NCBI GenBank assembly: GCA_900547945.1
Contig: URIT01000022.1
Location: 1 to 33,487 of the forward strand
Source of the DNA: an uncultured bacterium
GTDB taxonomy: Bacteria > Verrucomicrobiota > Kiritimatiellia > RFP12 > UBA1067
Length of the DNA stretch: 33,487 bases
Direction: 5' to 3'
Shown: piece by piece, positions 15,969 through 25,400 of the stretch
How positions within the stretch are numbered: position 1 is the first letter of the stretch
Layout: each line of letters begins with the position of its first letter
Translations under genes and position numbers: made by a program
The notes under the pieces: generated by a model
Databases searched by the model: none
Seen by the model: the letters and a program-made list of their open reading frames with translations, nothing else
Told to the model about the DNA's origin: nothing

Positions 15969-17311
15969 GTTTCCGTCCTGAATTCGGAATCATCAAGATC
16001 GCCAGTCTGGTATGTGGTAGGCAGTCTATACTCTTTCCCAGAGACAGCGGACAAACATTTTTTGTGCAAGAGGACTGCATTCGAGAGTTGGAATACCGTC
16101 GCGTCGCAATTCCAAGCGATCACCACATTGGAAGAACTAACCGTTTCAGTTGAATGAGCTTCGTTGCAAATGGGACAGTTCGAACTCTGCAACGGCAATC
16201 CTGCTTCAATCAGGATATTATGGAAAACGCGTGCTACCTCATCGGTCGGGAAGGCCGCAACGTAGGTTCCGGCAAGAAATGCTTTGAGAATATTTCTCCG
16301 CCATTTTCGACTACCAATGGTGTTTGATTGCGAAACACACTGAATGGCATATTTCCGAAACAACTGAATTTCGGATTCTGGTTCAATTTTTTCGTCAAGA
16401 AATGCAAGATCGCTTCGCATAGGCCCGAGGTCTTTTCCGGAGAGGGTCCCACCTTCTCGGAGTAAGTCGTCTAATGCATTAAAGAGCGCATAAAAGTCGG
16501 CTTTCTGGCGGTATCGTGTTTTCGAGAATGGGTTCACTGATTTCAACAAATTCTCATTCGGCCAGATAGTTTCTATCTCTTTTAAAACAGCTTTAAATCT
16601 GTTTTGTATCTGGCCCAAATCTTTCTTTGACCATTCTGCATAGTCAGCGTAAAACGAGTCAAGTTTTTCCTTCTTTTCCTGAGGACCGTCAAGAAGCAAA
16701 GCCAGAAGTTCTGACACAAATTCCACATCGCCCATGCGCTTAGAGCTAGCAATCGTAAAAACACGATTTTCTTCGAAGAATGGTTCGTGGGCCAAACATT
16801 CGGAGATTCTAAGAAAGTCCCCAGGATAATCTGCCCGTCGAAGCTCCTGCTTATTCAATTGAACAGTATATTTGTTCACCCGTGAGTAGATGTCCCGAAT
16901 TGTCGCTTTTGTAGCGTTTCGAATTTCGTTGGTGTCAACATTGTAGTTCAAGATTTCTTCTTGAACAGTCTGAGGTAATTCCGAGAATTTCTTTGCCTGA
17001 TACGGCCCTTCATATGGCGAATCCAAGGCAAAGCCATCATTCAGAAACTCCAGAATCGTAGTGAGTCGTTGCTGTCCATCAATGACGATTCGATAGGTGT
17101 CTTGTTGCCTGAGTATTCCCTGAAGAAATATCTTCGGCATTGGAATATTACGGAGAATCGTGTCAATCAGCATAATCTTTGCAGCCTTACTCCAAACTTG
17201 ATTACGCTGAAATTCAGGCTGCATTTCTAATCGATGTGCACGACTCCAGTCTCGAATGTCCGAGATTGGATGAGGCGTTGATTTCCATTCAATTTTTGTT
17301 GAGATAGCCAT
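15965..17311 (-). CDS. DUF262 (ParB/GmrS-like) protein with C-terminal zinc-finger remnant of an HNH domain
   Basis: This 448-residue protein opens with a DUF262 domain: FQRNQVW (34-40) and VIDGQQRLTT (76-85), the DGQQR motif of the family, which hydrolyses or senses nucleotides in GmrSD and SspE-type restriction proteins. Near the C-terminus CPIC (379-382) and HKKC (416-419) could bind zinc like an HNH treble clef, and the SNAVLL segment fits the Asn line of HNH. However, the catalytic DH pair is absent, so nuclease activity is unlikely at that site. The ATG at 17311 follows AAAGG by 7 bases; a GTG just before it is less likely. It lies 22 bases after the large ATPase gene and overlaps the kinase gene. 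A phosphorothioation-sensing role like that of SspE is possible but unproven. Confidence 0.8.
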   Translation of the reverse strand: MAISTKIEWKSTPHPISDIRDWSRAHRLEMQPEFQRNQVWSKAAKIMLIDTILRNIPMPKIFLQGILRQQDTYRIVIDGQQRLTTILEFLNDGFALDSPYEGPYQAKKFSELPQTVQEEILNYNVDTNEIRNATKATIRDIYSRVNKYTVQLNKQELRRADYPGDFLRISECLAHEPFFEENRVFTIASSKRMGDVEFVSELLALLLDGPQEKKEKLDSFYADYAEWSKKDLGQIQNRFKAVLKEIETIWPNENLLKSVNPFSKTRYRQKADFYALFNALDDLLREGGTLSGKDLGPMRSDLAFLDEKIEPESEIQLFRKYAIQCVSQSNTIGSRKWRRNILKAFLAGTYVAAFPTDEVARVFHNILIEAGLPLQSSNCPICNEAHSTETVSSSNVVIAWNCDATVFQLSNAVLLHKKCLSAVSGKEYRLPTTYQTGDLDDSEFRTET

Positions 17312-17333
17312 CACAACACCTTTCTTAAACGAT

Positions 17334-20300
17334 TCACATTAAAGATTTGATTTTTGCCAAGAACTGTTTCTTTGCTGCCAGAGAAAGCGCGTTAAACTGG
17401 GCGACAAGAGAATCGACTCCGAGAGTATCATTACGTCTGGCAAGAGCCTTCTCGATTGGTGCGAGCTTGACGGCGTCTCTTGGATTAAAACATGGAATTC
17501 GACGGGCAATCTCGTTCTGCGCCGCAATCGTCTCCTGAGGCGAGAGGTCAGATGTGTCCGCGTACTTTTCAAGCATACGCGCAACCCAGACCTTGGATGC
17601 TTGCATCCGCTGCTTCTCACAGGCGGCAACAAGTTCGTCAAATACCTCTTGGGGTTCCCAGGGCGGCTCCAGCTCCGTGTATTTTTCGACAAAATCAACT
17701 TTCGCCTGCTCAATCCGCTCACGAAACATCTCTTCAGTCGTTTCCGTACCAGATAGGACTCCTACAAGTGTGAGGTATGCATCAACTTCGTTTCTGGCAT
17801 CGCGAAAATCTTCCTGGTTTTTTCCAGTTCCCTCATAAAGGCGAAGAACCATCTCGATCTCGTCAAGAATCTCGCGTGCCGTTTCGGGCGTCAGTTCCTT
17901 GGAGAGAACAGCCCCCGCACGTTTATCAAGAGCTTTACGTGCCTTATCAAGCGACTCCTTTATCTCGGTCAACTGCTTATACACAGCGCCAATCTCCTCG
18001 GCAATTCCGGGATTGACCGTCCGCATAGATGCAGAACTGCTCTGAAGTACTTTCCGGTGCTGCTCGCATTCGGTCTTCCACACCTCAAGTTGCGCGCACG
18101 GCGTGTTGTCCGGGACAACAGCATGCGTTTCGCCCCAAACCTCGGCCTCGCGCTTGCGCGCCCGTGCGTCAGAAATGGCGTTAAGGTGCTTAAGAACTCG
18201 CTCGACACGTTTCTTGAGCTGTTCCTCCTCGCTAGAGAGACCTAAGTTGCGAAGATTGCGCCCCATCCGTTCGCTTGCCGTTCTTCTATACTCCGCAATC
18301 GCGTCTGGACCATCGCCCCTGGGGTTGAATGACTGAAGCCACACTGGGAAGAACTGTGCAACCCGTTGGCGGCCATCCCGGATTTCAGTCTCAAGCGGAT
18401 CTATATCCTGTGCCTTGTCCCATAGATGCGACTGGCTCATCTTCTGTTTCAGGTCATCAGCCAGTAAAGAGAGGCCAAATGCCAACTGGTAAGCGTCGCC
18501 GCGTTTCGTCGCCGACATGACACGCTCAAGATGTTCACATTCCTTTTCATCCACGGCTCTAATCTGTTGCACTGCGGCCGCAATGTCGCGTTCAATGCCC
18601 TGGACCTTTACCCGCAAAGGCGGAGGGATCGTCGGATGCGTAGTTCGCATCTTGTCGATACGGTCTTGAAATGCCGACTTTTCACGGAAGGAAATGCAAT
18701 CGCCCCATTCCTCAACGAGGCCTGTCCATGGCGAATCATCACCGGAAACAGCCCTGACGAAGCGAACGCCGCGAAAATCCGCCGGATCAAGCGCCACACG
18801 ATCAGGGAACAGCGTAGCAAGAGCATCAATTTCGACGGCTTCGCCGTCATTCATTGGCTGAATGTCTTTCACGTTGGCATGGGCGCGGAAAAACACCGAT
18901 AGAAGCAACCCTGCCGAGGCGATGTTTGCGCCGTATGGAGCATCACAGGCTCGTTCAAGAGCTGCTGCCGCAGACAAACCATCATCGGACAACAAGGCCC
19001 GATTCCATTCCTCCATCAGCGACTTCACGGACGTGGTCGCGCGACGAAACGACACGGATCCATCTGGAGAAAAAACAGCCCATGCATCGCGAAGGACCGT
19101 CTGGGCGCGATTTCGCTTCTGGACTCCCATTGCCTGTGTCGTGTCGAAACTGAAATCGGAGAGGAATAGAGAACGCGTGAAATCGGCGCAGTCCCGCATT
19201 GCTTGAGAGGCACCGCCCTTCGTCGTAAATCCATCGAACGGGAAAGGCACAACCTTTGAATAGTGCTTTTCAAAAATAGCATCGCCTAACGCACGCAACC
19301 GTCGCGGCGCAGATTCAAGCGAAACACCTGCCAATACACGCCGCTCCATCAATGCCTCTCGAAGAGCCTGATCAAGAAGTTCCGTCTGCCCACGCTGCTG
19401 CGTAGGAACAAGCCGGTCAAACTGCTCCTTCTCGCGAGTCCCCAGCGTTTCAAGAAGATCAAGCTGTACAAGCGGATTGGAAATGCGATGGTCTTTGTCA
19501 AAAAGCAGAACCAGCAAGAACGGCAACTTTGAACATTGCGCGCGAAGCATCCTCTGCGCCTCGTCAAGGACGCTGCTCTCTACTTCGTTTTCGGGAACGA
19601 AGCAATACACGACAAATCCGCGTTTTTCTGAAATCGACTGAAATCTGCAGCGTTCACGCAGTTCGGCAGCAAGGTTTGAGACTGAAAGTCGAAACAAGGC
19701 CCAAGTCGTGAATCGGGGCTCGAAATCCCATTCCCGAGTATTTATCTTCCGATCTTCTGCAAACACGCACCCAAGAGAATCATTAATCAACGCCATGTTC
19801 GGGGCGCGCCCAACGAAAAGCTTGCACCTTCGGTCCTCGCCGTAGTCCTCCGTCTTCTTCCTCAGGAAAAGCCGGAACTGTGCCTTTGATGCGGTATCGG
19901 TCAAGATCTCGAACCGACGGAACGATTCATCCCAAGCCACGACATTCTTGTCATTCTCCAGGTCGGCAAGACAATCGGAGACTTCATATTGATCCAACCC
20001 CGCAAATGTGGCGACGGCAAAAGCCATGTCATCGCGGCTTGTCGCCCGAAGCTTGGTTTGTTCAATCAGGACAATCGCACGTAGAATTGCCTTCTGCACA
20101 TCGGAAAGGTGCTGCCCGTTCCGCTCCAACACGGCATCGTACGACTGAACGACCGTTGAAGATGCCCCGACTTCGTTCTCCATTTCAAGAAACTCGCTGT
20201 GGAGTTCCTCAGTCCAGAGAGCAACCGGTGGCAGCGAAGGACAATCTCCGGCGAGCATGTCCTCCGCGTGAGCCTCAAGTGCTGCTTTCAGCAAGGACAA

Positions 20301-21602
20301 GGCCGACCGTTGCTGCAGGAACCTTCCGCTTGACGAAAGGTAGTAGAGTACCCACATGGCTTCCGGGGACAGAGGCCAGCATCCAGCGGCAATCTTGGAA
20401 AAGGATCCGGGATCCGCCCATGAAGATGCATTCCTCGCCGATTCATACCAGCCAAGAATACGCCTCTGGGAAGCCGCCGTCTCATCAACATCCAGACATG
20501 GCGTCTGCACCTTGACCAGAAGACTCGCGACAAGCGTCTCAAGGTTGCTGGACAAGTAATATTTCTCTGCCGCGTCATAGCGCGTCACATAGCGGTTCGC
20601 CTCGTTGCGCATCATGCTGCCAAGGCGTTGCAGATAGGCTTTCAGCTCAAACTGAATGAACCCAACGAACACCATGCTTTCCGAATGGGCCTGTACTCCC
20701 TCGAAAAGATGCTGCAACGCTCCGTCGCCTGCCACCTGCGGTTTGTTCGCGGCGAATTCCAAATAGTGCCCGAACTCGTCGAATAGAATCAGCAGCCGGG
20801 CATACGGCTTCCCCTGCCCGATGTACGCCTCAGCGACCTTTCCGAGCACATCCTTGACCGTCTCGTCGCCAATCGTCTTGATCGGCATCCCGATCGTCCG
20901 GAAAAACATCTGTGCCCGGTCATAGAGCGTTTCGTCAAAGGCGAGAAGACGTTCCCGGCATTCCTCGACCGACGAAACACCCGCGTCCTTCACGAATGCA
21001 GCTGACAGCTCCGGCGAGATGTTGCCAAGCATGTTTGCCGCGATATTGAATCTCTGGCGAAGCGATTCCAACGGCTCAACGGAATGTCCGTCAGCCGCGA
21101 TGCGTTCCTTGAGTTGCGAAAGGAGAACCGACGCCAGATCGGCGTTGTTCATGCCATTGACGGTAAGGACGAGAACAGGTCCCCCGATTTCCCGCAATGC
21201 CGCTTCGACCTGACCTGAGATTGCGGCATCAGCCTTCGCGATGTTATGGAGGACGCTCTTCGCAGTTGTGCCAGTCGGCTCAGAAAACAGCTCAGCAAGA
21301 GTAACCGCAAGATGCGACTTGCCGCTTCCATAACTCGCTATGGCGAGGGTAAATGGCCGAGAACCTGGATTGGCCAGATCGGCGGCCACACCCGCAGCAA
21401 ACGTGGCGGTGTCGATCAGACGATGGCCGGTTCCCTCCGCCACCGAACTCGCCACGCCATGTGTCCCCGGACCGTGAAACACGAAAGCCGACGCCGCCCG
21501 CGAAGCCTTCGCCTCGTCGCTCTGCAGCCAGTCCACATCGACCGCGCCATTGAACAAACGGTCGATTTCAAAACGAACGAGATCGCAGAGTTTGCCGTTC
21601 AT
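17334..21602 (-). CDS. Large P-loop ATPase with coiled-coil C-terminus (BrxC/PglY-like architecture)
   Basis: This 1422-residue protein has a Walker A-type ASYGSGKSH (89-97) and a Walker B LLILFDEFGHY (270-280). A segment near residue 400 (WPLSPEAMWVLYYLS) recalls the middle of BrxC/PglY-type defence ATPases. The last 400 residues are charged, heptad-like helices, probably a coiled coil. The ATG at 21602 is preferred over one at 21632 because it overlaps the DUF4007 stop as TGATG and has GAGGAG upstream. The family is not identified with certainty. Paired with DUF4007 it may form an effector like those reported with phosphorothioation (the Pbe system). It is probably cytosolic and DNA-associated, by inference. 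Confidence 0.65.
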   Translation of the reverse strand: MNGKLCDLVRFEIDRLFNGAVDVDWLQSDEAKASRAASAFVFHGPGTHGVASSVAEGTGHRLIDTATFAAGVAADLANPGSRPFTLAIASYGSGKSHLAVTLAELFSEPTGTTAKSVLHNIAKADAAISGQVEAALREIGGPVLVLTVNGMNNADLASVLLSQLKERIAADGHSVEPLESLRQRFNIAANMLGNISPELSAAFVKDAGVSSVEECRERLLAFDETLYDRAQMFFRTIGMPIKTIGDETVKDVLGKVAEAYIGQGKPYARLLILFDEFGHYLEFAANKPQVAGDGALQHLFEGVQAHSESMVFVGFIQFELKAYLQRLGSMMRNEANRYVTRYDAAEKYYLSSNLETLVASLLVKVQTPCLDVDETAASQRRILGWYESARNASSWADPGSFSKIAAGCWPLSPEAMWVLYYLSSSGRFLQQRSALSLLKAALEAHAEDMLAGDCPSLPPVALWTEELHSEFLEMENEVGASSTVVQSYDAVLERNGQHLSDVQKAILRAIVLIEQTKLRATSRDDMAFAVATFAGLDQYEVSDCLADLENDKNVVAWDESFRRFEILTDTASKAQFRLFLRKKTEDYGEDRRCKLFVGRAPNMALINDSLGCVFAEDRKINTREWDFEPRFTTWALFRLSVSNLAAELRERCRFQSISEKRGFVVYCFVPENEVESSVLDEAQRMLRAQCSKLPFLLVLLFDKDHRISNPLVQLDLLETLGTREKEQFDRLVPTQQRGQTELLDQALREALMERRVLAGVSLESAPRRLRALGDAIFEKHYSKVVPFPFDGFTTKGGASQAMRDCADFTRSLFLSDFSFDTTQAMGVQKRNRAQTVLRDAWAVFSPDGSVSFRRATTSVKSLMEEWNRALLSDDGLSAAAALERACDAPYGANIASAGLLLSVFFRAHANVKDIQPMNDGEAVEIDALATLFPDRVALDPADFRGVRFVRAVSGDDSPWTGLVEEWGDCISFREKSAFQDRIDKMRTTHPTIPPPLRVKVQGIERDIAAAVQQIRAVDEKECEHLERVMSATKRGDAYQLAFGLSLLADDLKQKMSQSHLWDKAQDIDPLETEIRDGRQRVAQFFPVWLQSFNPRGDGPDAIAEYRRTASERMGRNLRNLGLSSEEEQLKKRVERVLKHLNAISDARARKREAEVWGETHAVVPDNTPCAQLEVWKTECEQHRKVLQSSSASMRTVNPGIAEEIGAVYKQLTEIKESLDKARKALDKRAGAVLSKELTPETAREILDEIEMVLRLYEGTGKNQEDFRDARNEVDAYLTLVGVLSGTETTEEMFRERIEQAKVDFVEKYTELEPPWEPQEVFDELVAACEKQRMQASKVWVARMLEKYADTSDLSPQETIAAQNEIARRIPCFNPRDAVKLAPIEKALARRNDTLGVDSLVAQFNALSLAAKKQFLAKIKSLM

Positions 21603-22459
21603 CAGAGAAACTCCTCGTAAAGACGGGTCCAAAGAGTAGCGGATGGATAAAGGAAGCGGACGAGCCAGGGGTGCATGTGACGATCAACCTCAACGAGACG
21701 CTTGCGTTCAAGCAGTTCGAGGACTTGTTGCACATCCGATGGGGACCAGCCCGAAATGCGCGCAAAACCCGCCTGCGTCTCCAGCTCGTCACTTGAAACC
21801 TGACCTTCGCCGCGTCCAACCAACTCCATGCACTCCGCCAACCACGCGGCATAGCCAACTGCGAACTCTGGCCGTATTGGCGCGACGGCCCGAATGAGAT
21901 TCTCCTTTTCGCGGACGATGGCCCCGCAATCCGCAAAAGACGCTTCGTCAGCATACATGCGGATTGTCGGCGAAACTGCCGTTTCAGGATCCTTGCCACC
22001 AATTAGCGGAGAAAGCCATTTCAACACGTCTTCGGCACCAGCCCGATTTCCAAATACCGGCGTACTTTCACAGAAAAGGTAGAACCACGTATCTGCTCCT
22101 CGCCACTCGTTGCAGAGACGAAAATGCGCGAGCCACTGCGTGAACGGCTCCTTGAAGAACTTGTCCTCCAGAAACACGGTGCGGCCAAACGGCGTAAGGG
22201 CTAGGGTAGGATCGGCGTCCTTGGAAGCCGCCTTCACGAGCGACACGAGCCCCATCCCCCGACAATAATCCGCCGTCGGTATCGACTTGCCACTTGAAGC
22301 GCCTGTCGGGATTCCGGTCGCGTCGGCTATTTTCTGGATTTCGTATGCGCCGCCATCCGCCGCGTACTTGAGCAGCGCACCCAAATACCGCCGTTCGGGG
22401 ATAAATGTCCTGTGAAAATTCTTGGCAAGCCGTTCTGCCTTTTGCGTCTTCTTTGCCAT
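21602..22459 (-). CDS. DUF4007-like protein
   Basis: This 285-residue protein of unknown biochemical function has an N-terminal FHRTFIPERRYLGALL that resembles the FxxHxxFxxRxxWLxK entry of DUF4007. A middle LTPFGRTVF...WLAHFRLC and WFYLF segment follows. The C-terminal part (about 205-275) looks like a winged helix. DUF4007 proteins are known to lie beside PAPS-reductase and phosphorothioation genes. It starts 3 bases after the DptH-like stop, and its stop shares one base with the ATPase start. The family call rests on pattern memory only. Confidence 0.55.
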   Translation of the reverse strand: MAKKTQKAERLAKNFHRTFIPERRYLGALLKYAADGGAYEIQKIADATGIPTGASSGKSIPTADYCRGMGLVSLVKAASKDADPTLALTPFGRTVFLEDKFFKEPFTQWLAHFRLCNEWRGADTWFYLFCESTPVFGNRAGAEDVLKWLSPLIGGKDPETAVSPTIRMYADEASFADCGAIVREKENLIRAVAPIRPEFAVGYAAWLAECMELVGRGEGQVSSDELETQAGFARISGWSPSDVQQVLELLERKRLVEVDRHMHPWLVRFLYPSATLWTRLYEEFL

Positions 22460-22462
22460 TGA

Positions 22463-25400
22463 TTAGACCCCCCGGTCTTCAAGAGACGTGACATCAATCG
22501 TAAACACCCGCACTTTGAAAGAGTCACCTTCAGCAGCCGGGCCAATGGAGATGCATTGGCCCTTGGAGAGCGCAGAAAGTCGAGACTTCCATTCTTCGGC
22601 CGTTCCAGATTGTGCAGCAGATTTGACAAGTTCGCTGTATCTTTTCAGCTCGGAATCCGCAGGCTTGAAAAAAAGTTTATGCGCAGACTGGAAGAGACGC
22701 GCCTTCTCGTCATCCTTCAAGTTGCTCAACGTCTGGGTAGCCGCAATAAGGCAGAGACCAAACTTGCGTCCCTCGGTAAGAAACTTCCCAAGGGGAGAAT
22801 CAAGCCCCTGGTCAAGATTCTGGACTTCGTCCAGGACAATGACATGAGGCGTCTTCTCACCCCAAGCTGTCCGAGCCGTAGAATACAAATCCCAGAGAAC
22901 AAACTCTGTGAGCAGCAGATAGGTCGTTCTGTCGAGCATTGTCATCTGGAACACCTGACACAAGCGTTCCTTGTCAGCGAATATTTCATCCCAACCTATT
23001 GTCGAACCGTCCTTGAAAAGCTTGGCTGCCACAAAAGGCTTGAGCTTGCTGATCACTGACTTGAGAGAAGCCTGTTGATGGATGCCATCGTCTATGAACG
23101 CTTCCAATGCAGGAATGAGATCTACCATGCCGAAATCTGGCTTGGCCGTCATGCCTGTCTGGATGGCGTCAATAAGGACGCTCTGTTGCTGGTCTCCCAG
23201 ATTATACACAGAATTGAAAATAGACGTGACACGAGTGGCGACATCCCACTCTGATTCCTCCAACGTTCCTCCGCACCCATCGTCGTCTGTCCCTTTGCGG
23301 AATGGGTTGATGGGAAGTCCCGTTTTCTTGACGATATACTGAAGCGGATTTACGGCGTTGAGGAAGTTTTCCTGAAGCTGCTTGTTGAGAAAACCATTTG
23401 TGTAATCCGCGATTAAACTGTTCTGGCCCTTGCGGGCAAGTTCCGCCAGAATTGCCTGGATCGCATAGGTCTTTCCCATCCCTGAATTACCGAAGATAAG
23501 GAAATGCCGGTTGTTGAGTTTTGGGTGTCCGAACTCCCAAAACACCTCCTTGCCTGCCTTGGTCTTTCCGAGAAGTATCCGGTCGGGAATAGTATGAGGT
23601 ACTGTGGCAAGAACCGGAGACGAATCGCTCGGCGAAACAGACTGAACTTCTACCGCCGGCTGGGTTTGCTCTTGTTCCGCCGCCTGAACCGAGGGCGACT
23701 GTTCAGCCTTCTGCAGTTCTGTTACAACAGACGGCACGGCAACAACAGATTCCTCCTCTGTCGGTTTCGTTGTCGGGACCTCCTCATCATCATCGTTGAC
23801 ATCGAAGTCCTGTCGTTCAGCGTCGTCCTCGTCGTCTGCCTCGTCATCTTCATCAATGAGGATATCTTCACGGATGCCATACTCCGTCGCGGCGACCCCA
23901 TCGGACAAGTTGACGGCACCCTTCCAGGCGAGTTTCGCCTTCGCGCCTGGCTGGCAAACAGCATCGATGAAAGCATACCCCGACTGGAACACCGGAACCT
24001 CCATGGTTTCGCCATCCTTGTCAGGAGCGACCGTCAGAATCTCAATCTGTTCAAGCGCGGGGCCACGCGTCTCGTCCGTCACAAATGTATAGACGCCGGC
24101 GTCCCATTCGATCTCGAACTTCCCGTCGGCGAGATTCTCCATCGCCGACAGGAAAGAAGATTTGTCCTCGGATGAAGGAGCTGCGCTGGCAATCATGCGA
24201 TGAAGTTGCAGGTGCCAATAACGTTGGTCTGGGCGCGGAGTAGCGACGCTGCCTCCCGAAGGCGCAAAAAGCGGCCGCAACACACGAAGACCGTTCTCGA
24301 TCTGCGTCTTGGCCTTTTCAAGATGCCCGACCATGTTCTGGGACTTACCCATTTTGCACTCGATCAGGCTGGCTCGCAAATGCAATTTGTTCTCGACAAT
24401 GTCGGCGCGAAGCCACAAAAGATCGGGATGGCGATTGTCATCTGCCGCTAAGTCGAACCAATGTCGATAGGCATCTATGGAGAACAGTCTGTCACACAGA
24501 TGCGCCGTCGGGTCGAGCGGAATTATCCGATGCAGAATGCCGTATGCAAGGAAGTCTCGCACGTATTCCCCTGGTCCAATGGCACGAACGAGCGAGAGCC
24601 CGGAGAGTTCCTTCGCCTCGTCGAGCAGCGTCTGCGCAATTCGCGCGTCGCGGTCGGGCGATCCATACGGGAACACGCCGCGCATGGCAGAGCGTAGTCG
24701 GTCCTTCAGTTCGCCAAGCCGATACTGCTGTGTGGAAATGGTGTAGTTGCTCTCGCCATGTTGCCCAACGCCAGAGCCAAATCCGATGAGTTCGCGCTTG
24801 AGCACACTGTTCCGCTCGTCGGATTGGGCGACTAGCGCCCGGTCGACAAGCGGATCGACCGCCACGACCCATTCGGCAGTCTCATGCGCAGCATCCACGA
24901 CATCACGCCACGGCGTATAGTCGCCGGTCGCCAGGATGATGTGCCGATCACCGGCGTGTACGCCGGGGTCTTTCACGCGGGCAGAGAGGTTCGCGTGCGC
25001 GTCTGCAACCTTGAACTGACGATTGCTGACGATCTGCGAACGCCGGAAACGCTCGTTCGGCTTTGTGCTGGCGCACTGAGATTGTTCAAGAATCGGAAAC
25101 TTGATGGAGTTGTTCGTCGTCACATAGGGATCCGCCTTCTCGAACACGCAGCCCTGGTTGTCGGGACGGATGAAATCGTAAAGGACAAACACGTCCGCGT
25201 CCACGTCGGATCGGATCGTCTTCGCGAGCTGCAGGACTCCTTCGGTGCCCTGCCCGACGAGCCGATGCGACACCGAGAAGTCGCAGTCCGCGTATGACCC
25301 CGACACATCATCCTTCGATTCAATGTAGTCCTGCCATGCGGAGAGCCATTGCGCCACAACGCTCGTGTCGGACGACTCCGAGAACACTGTCAGCCGGATC

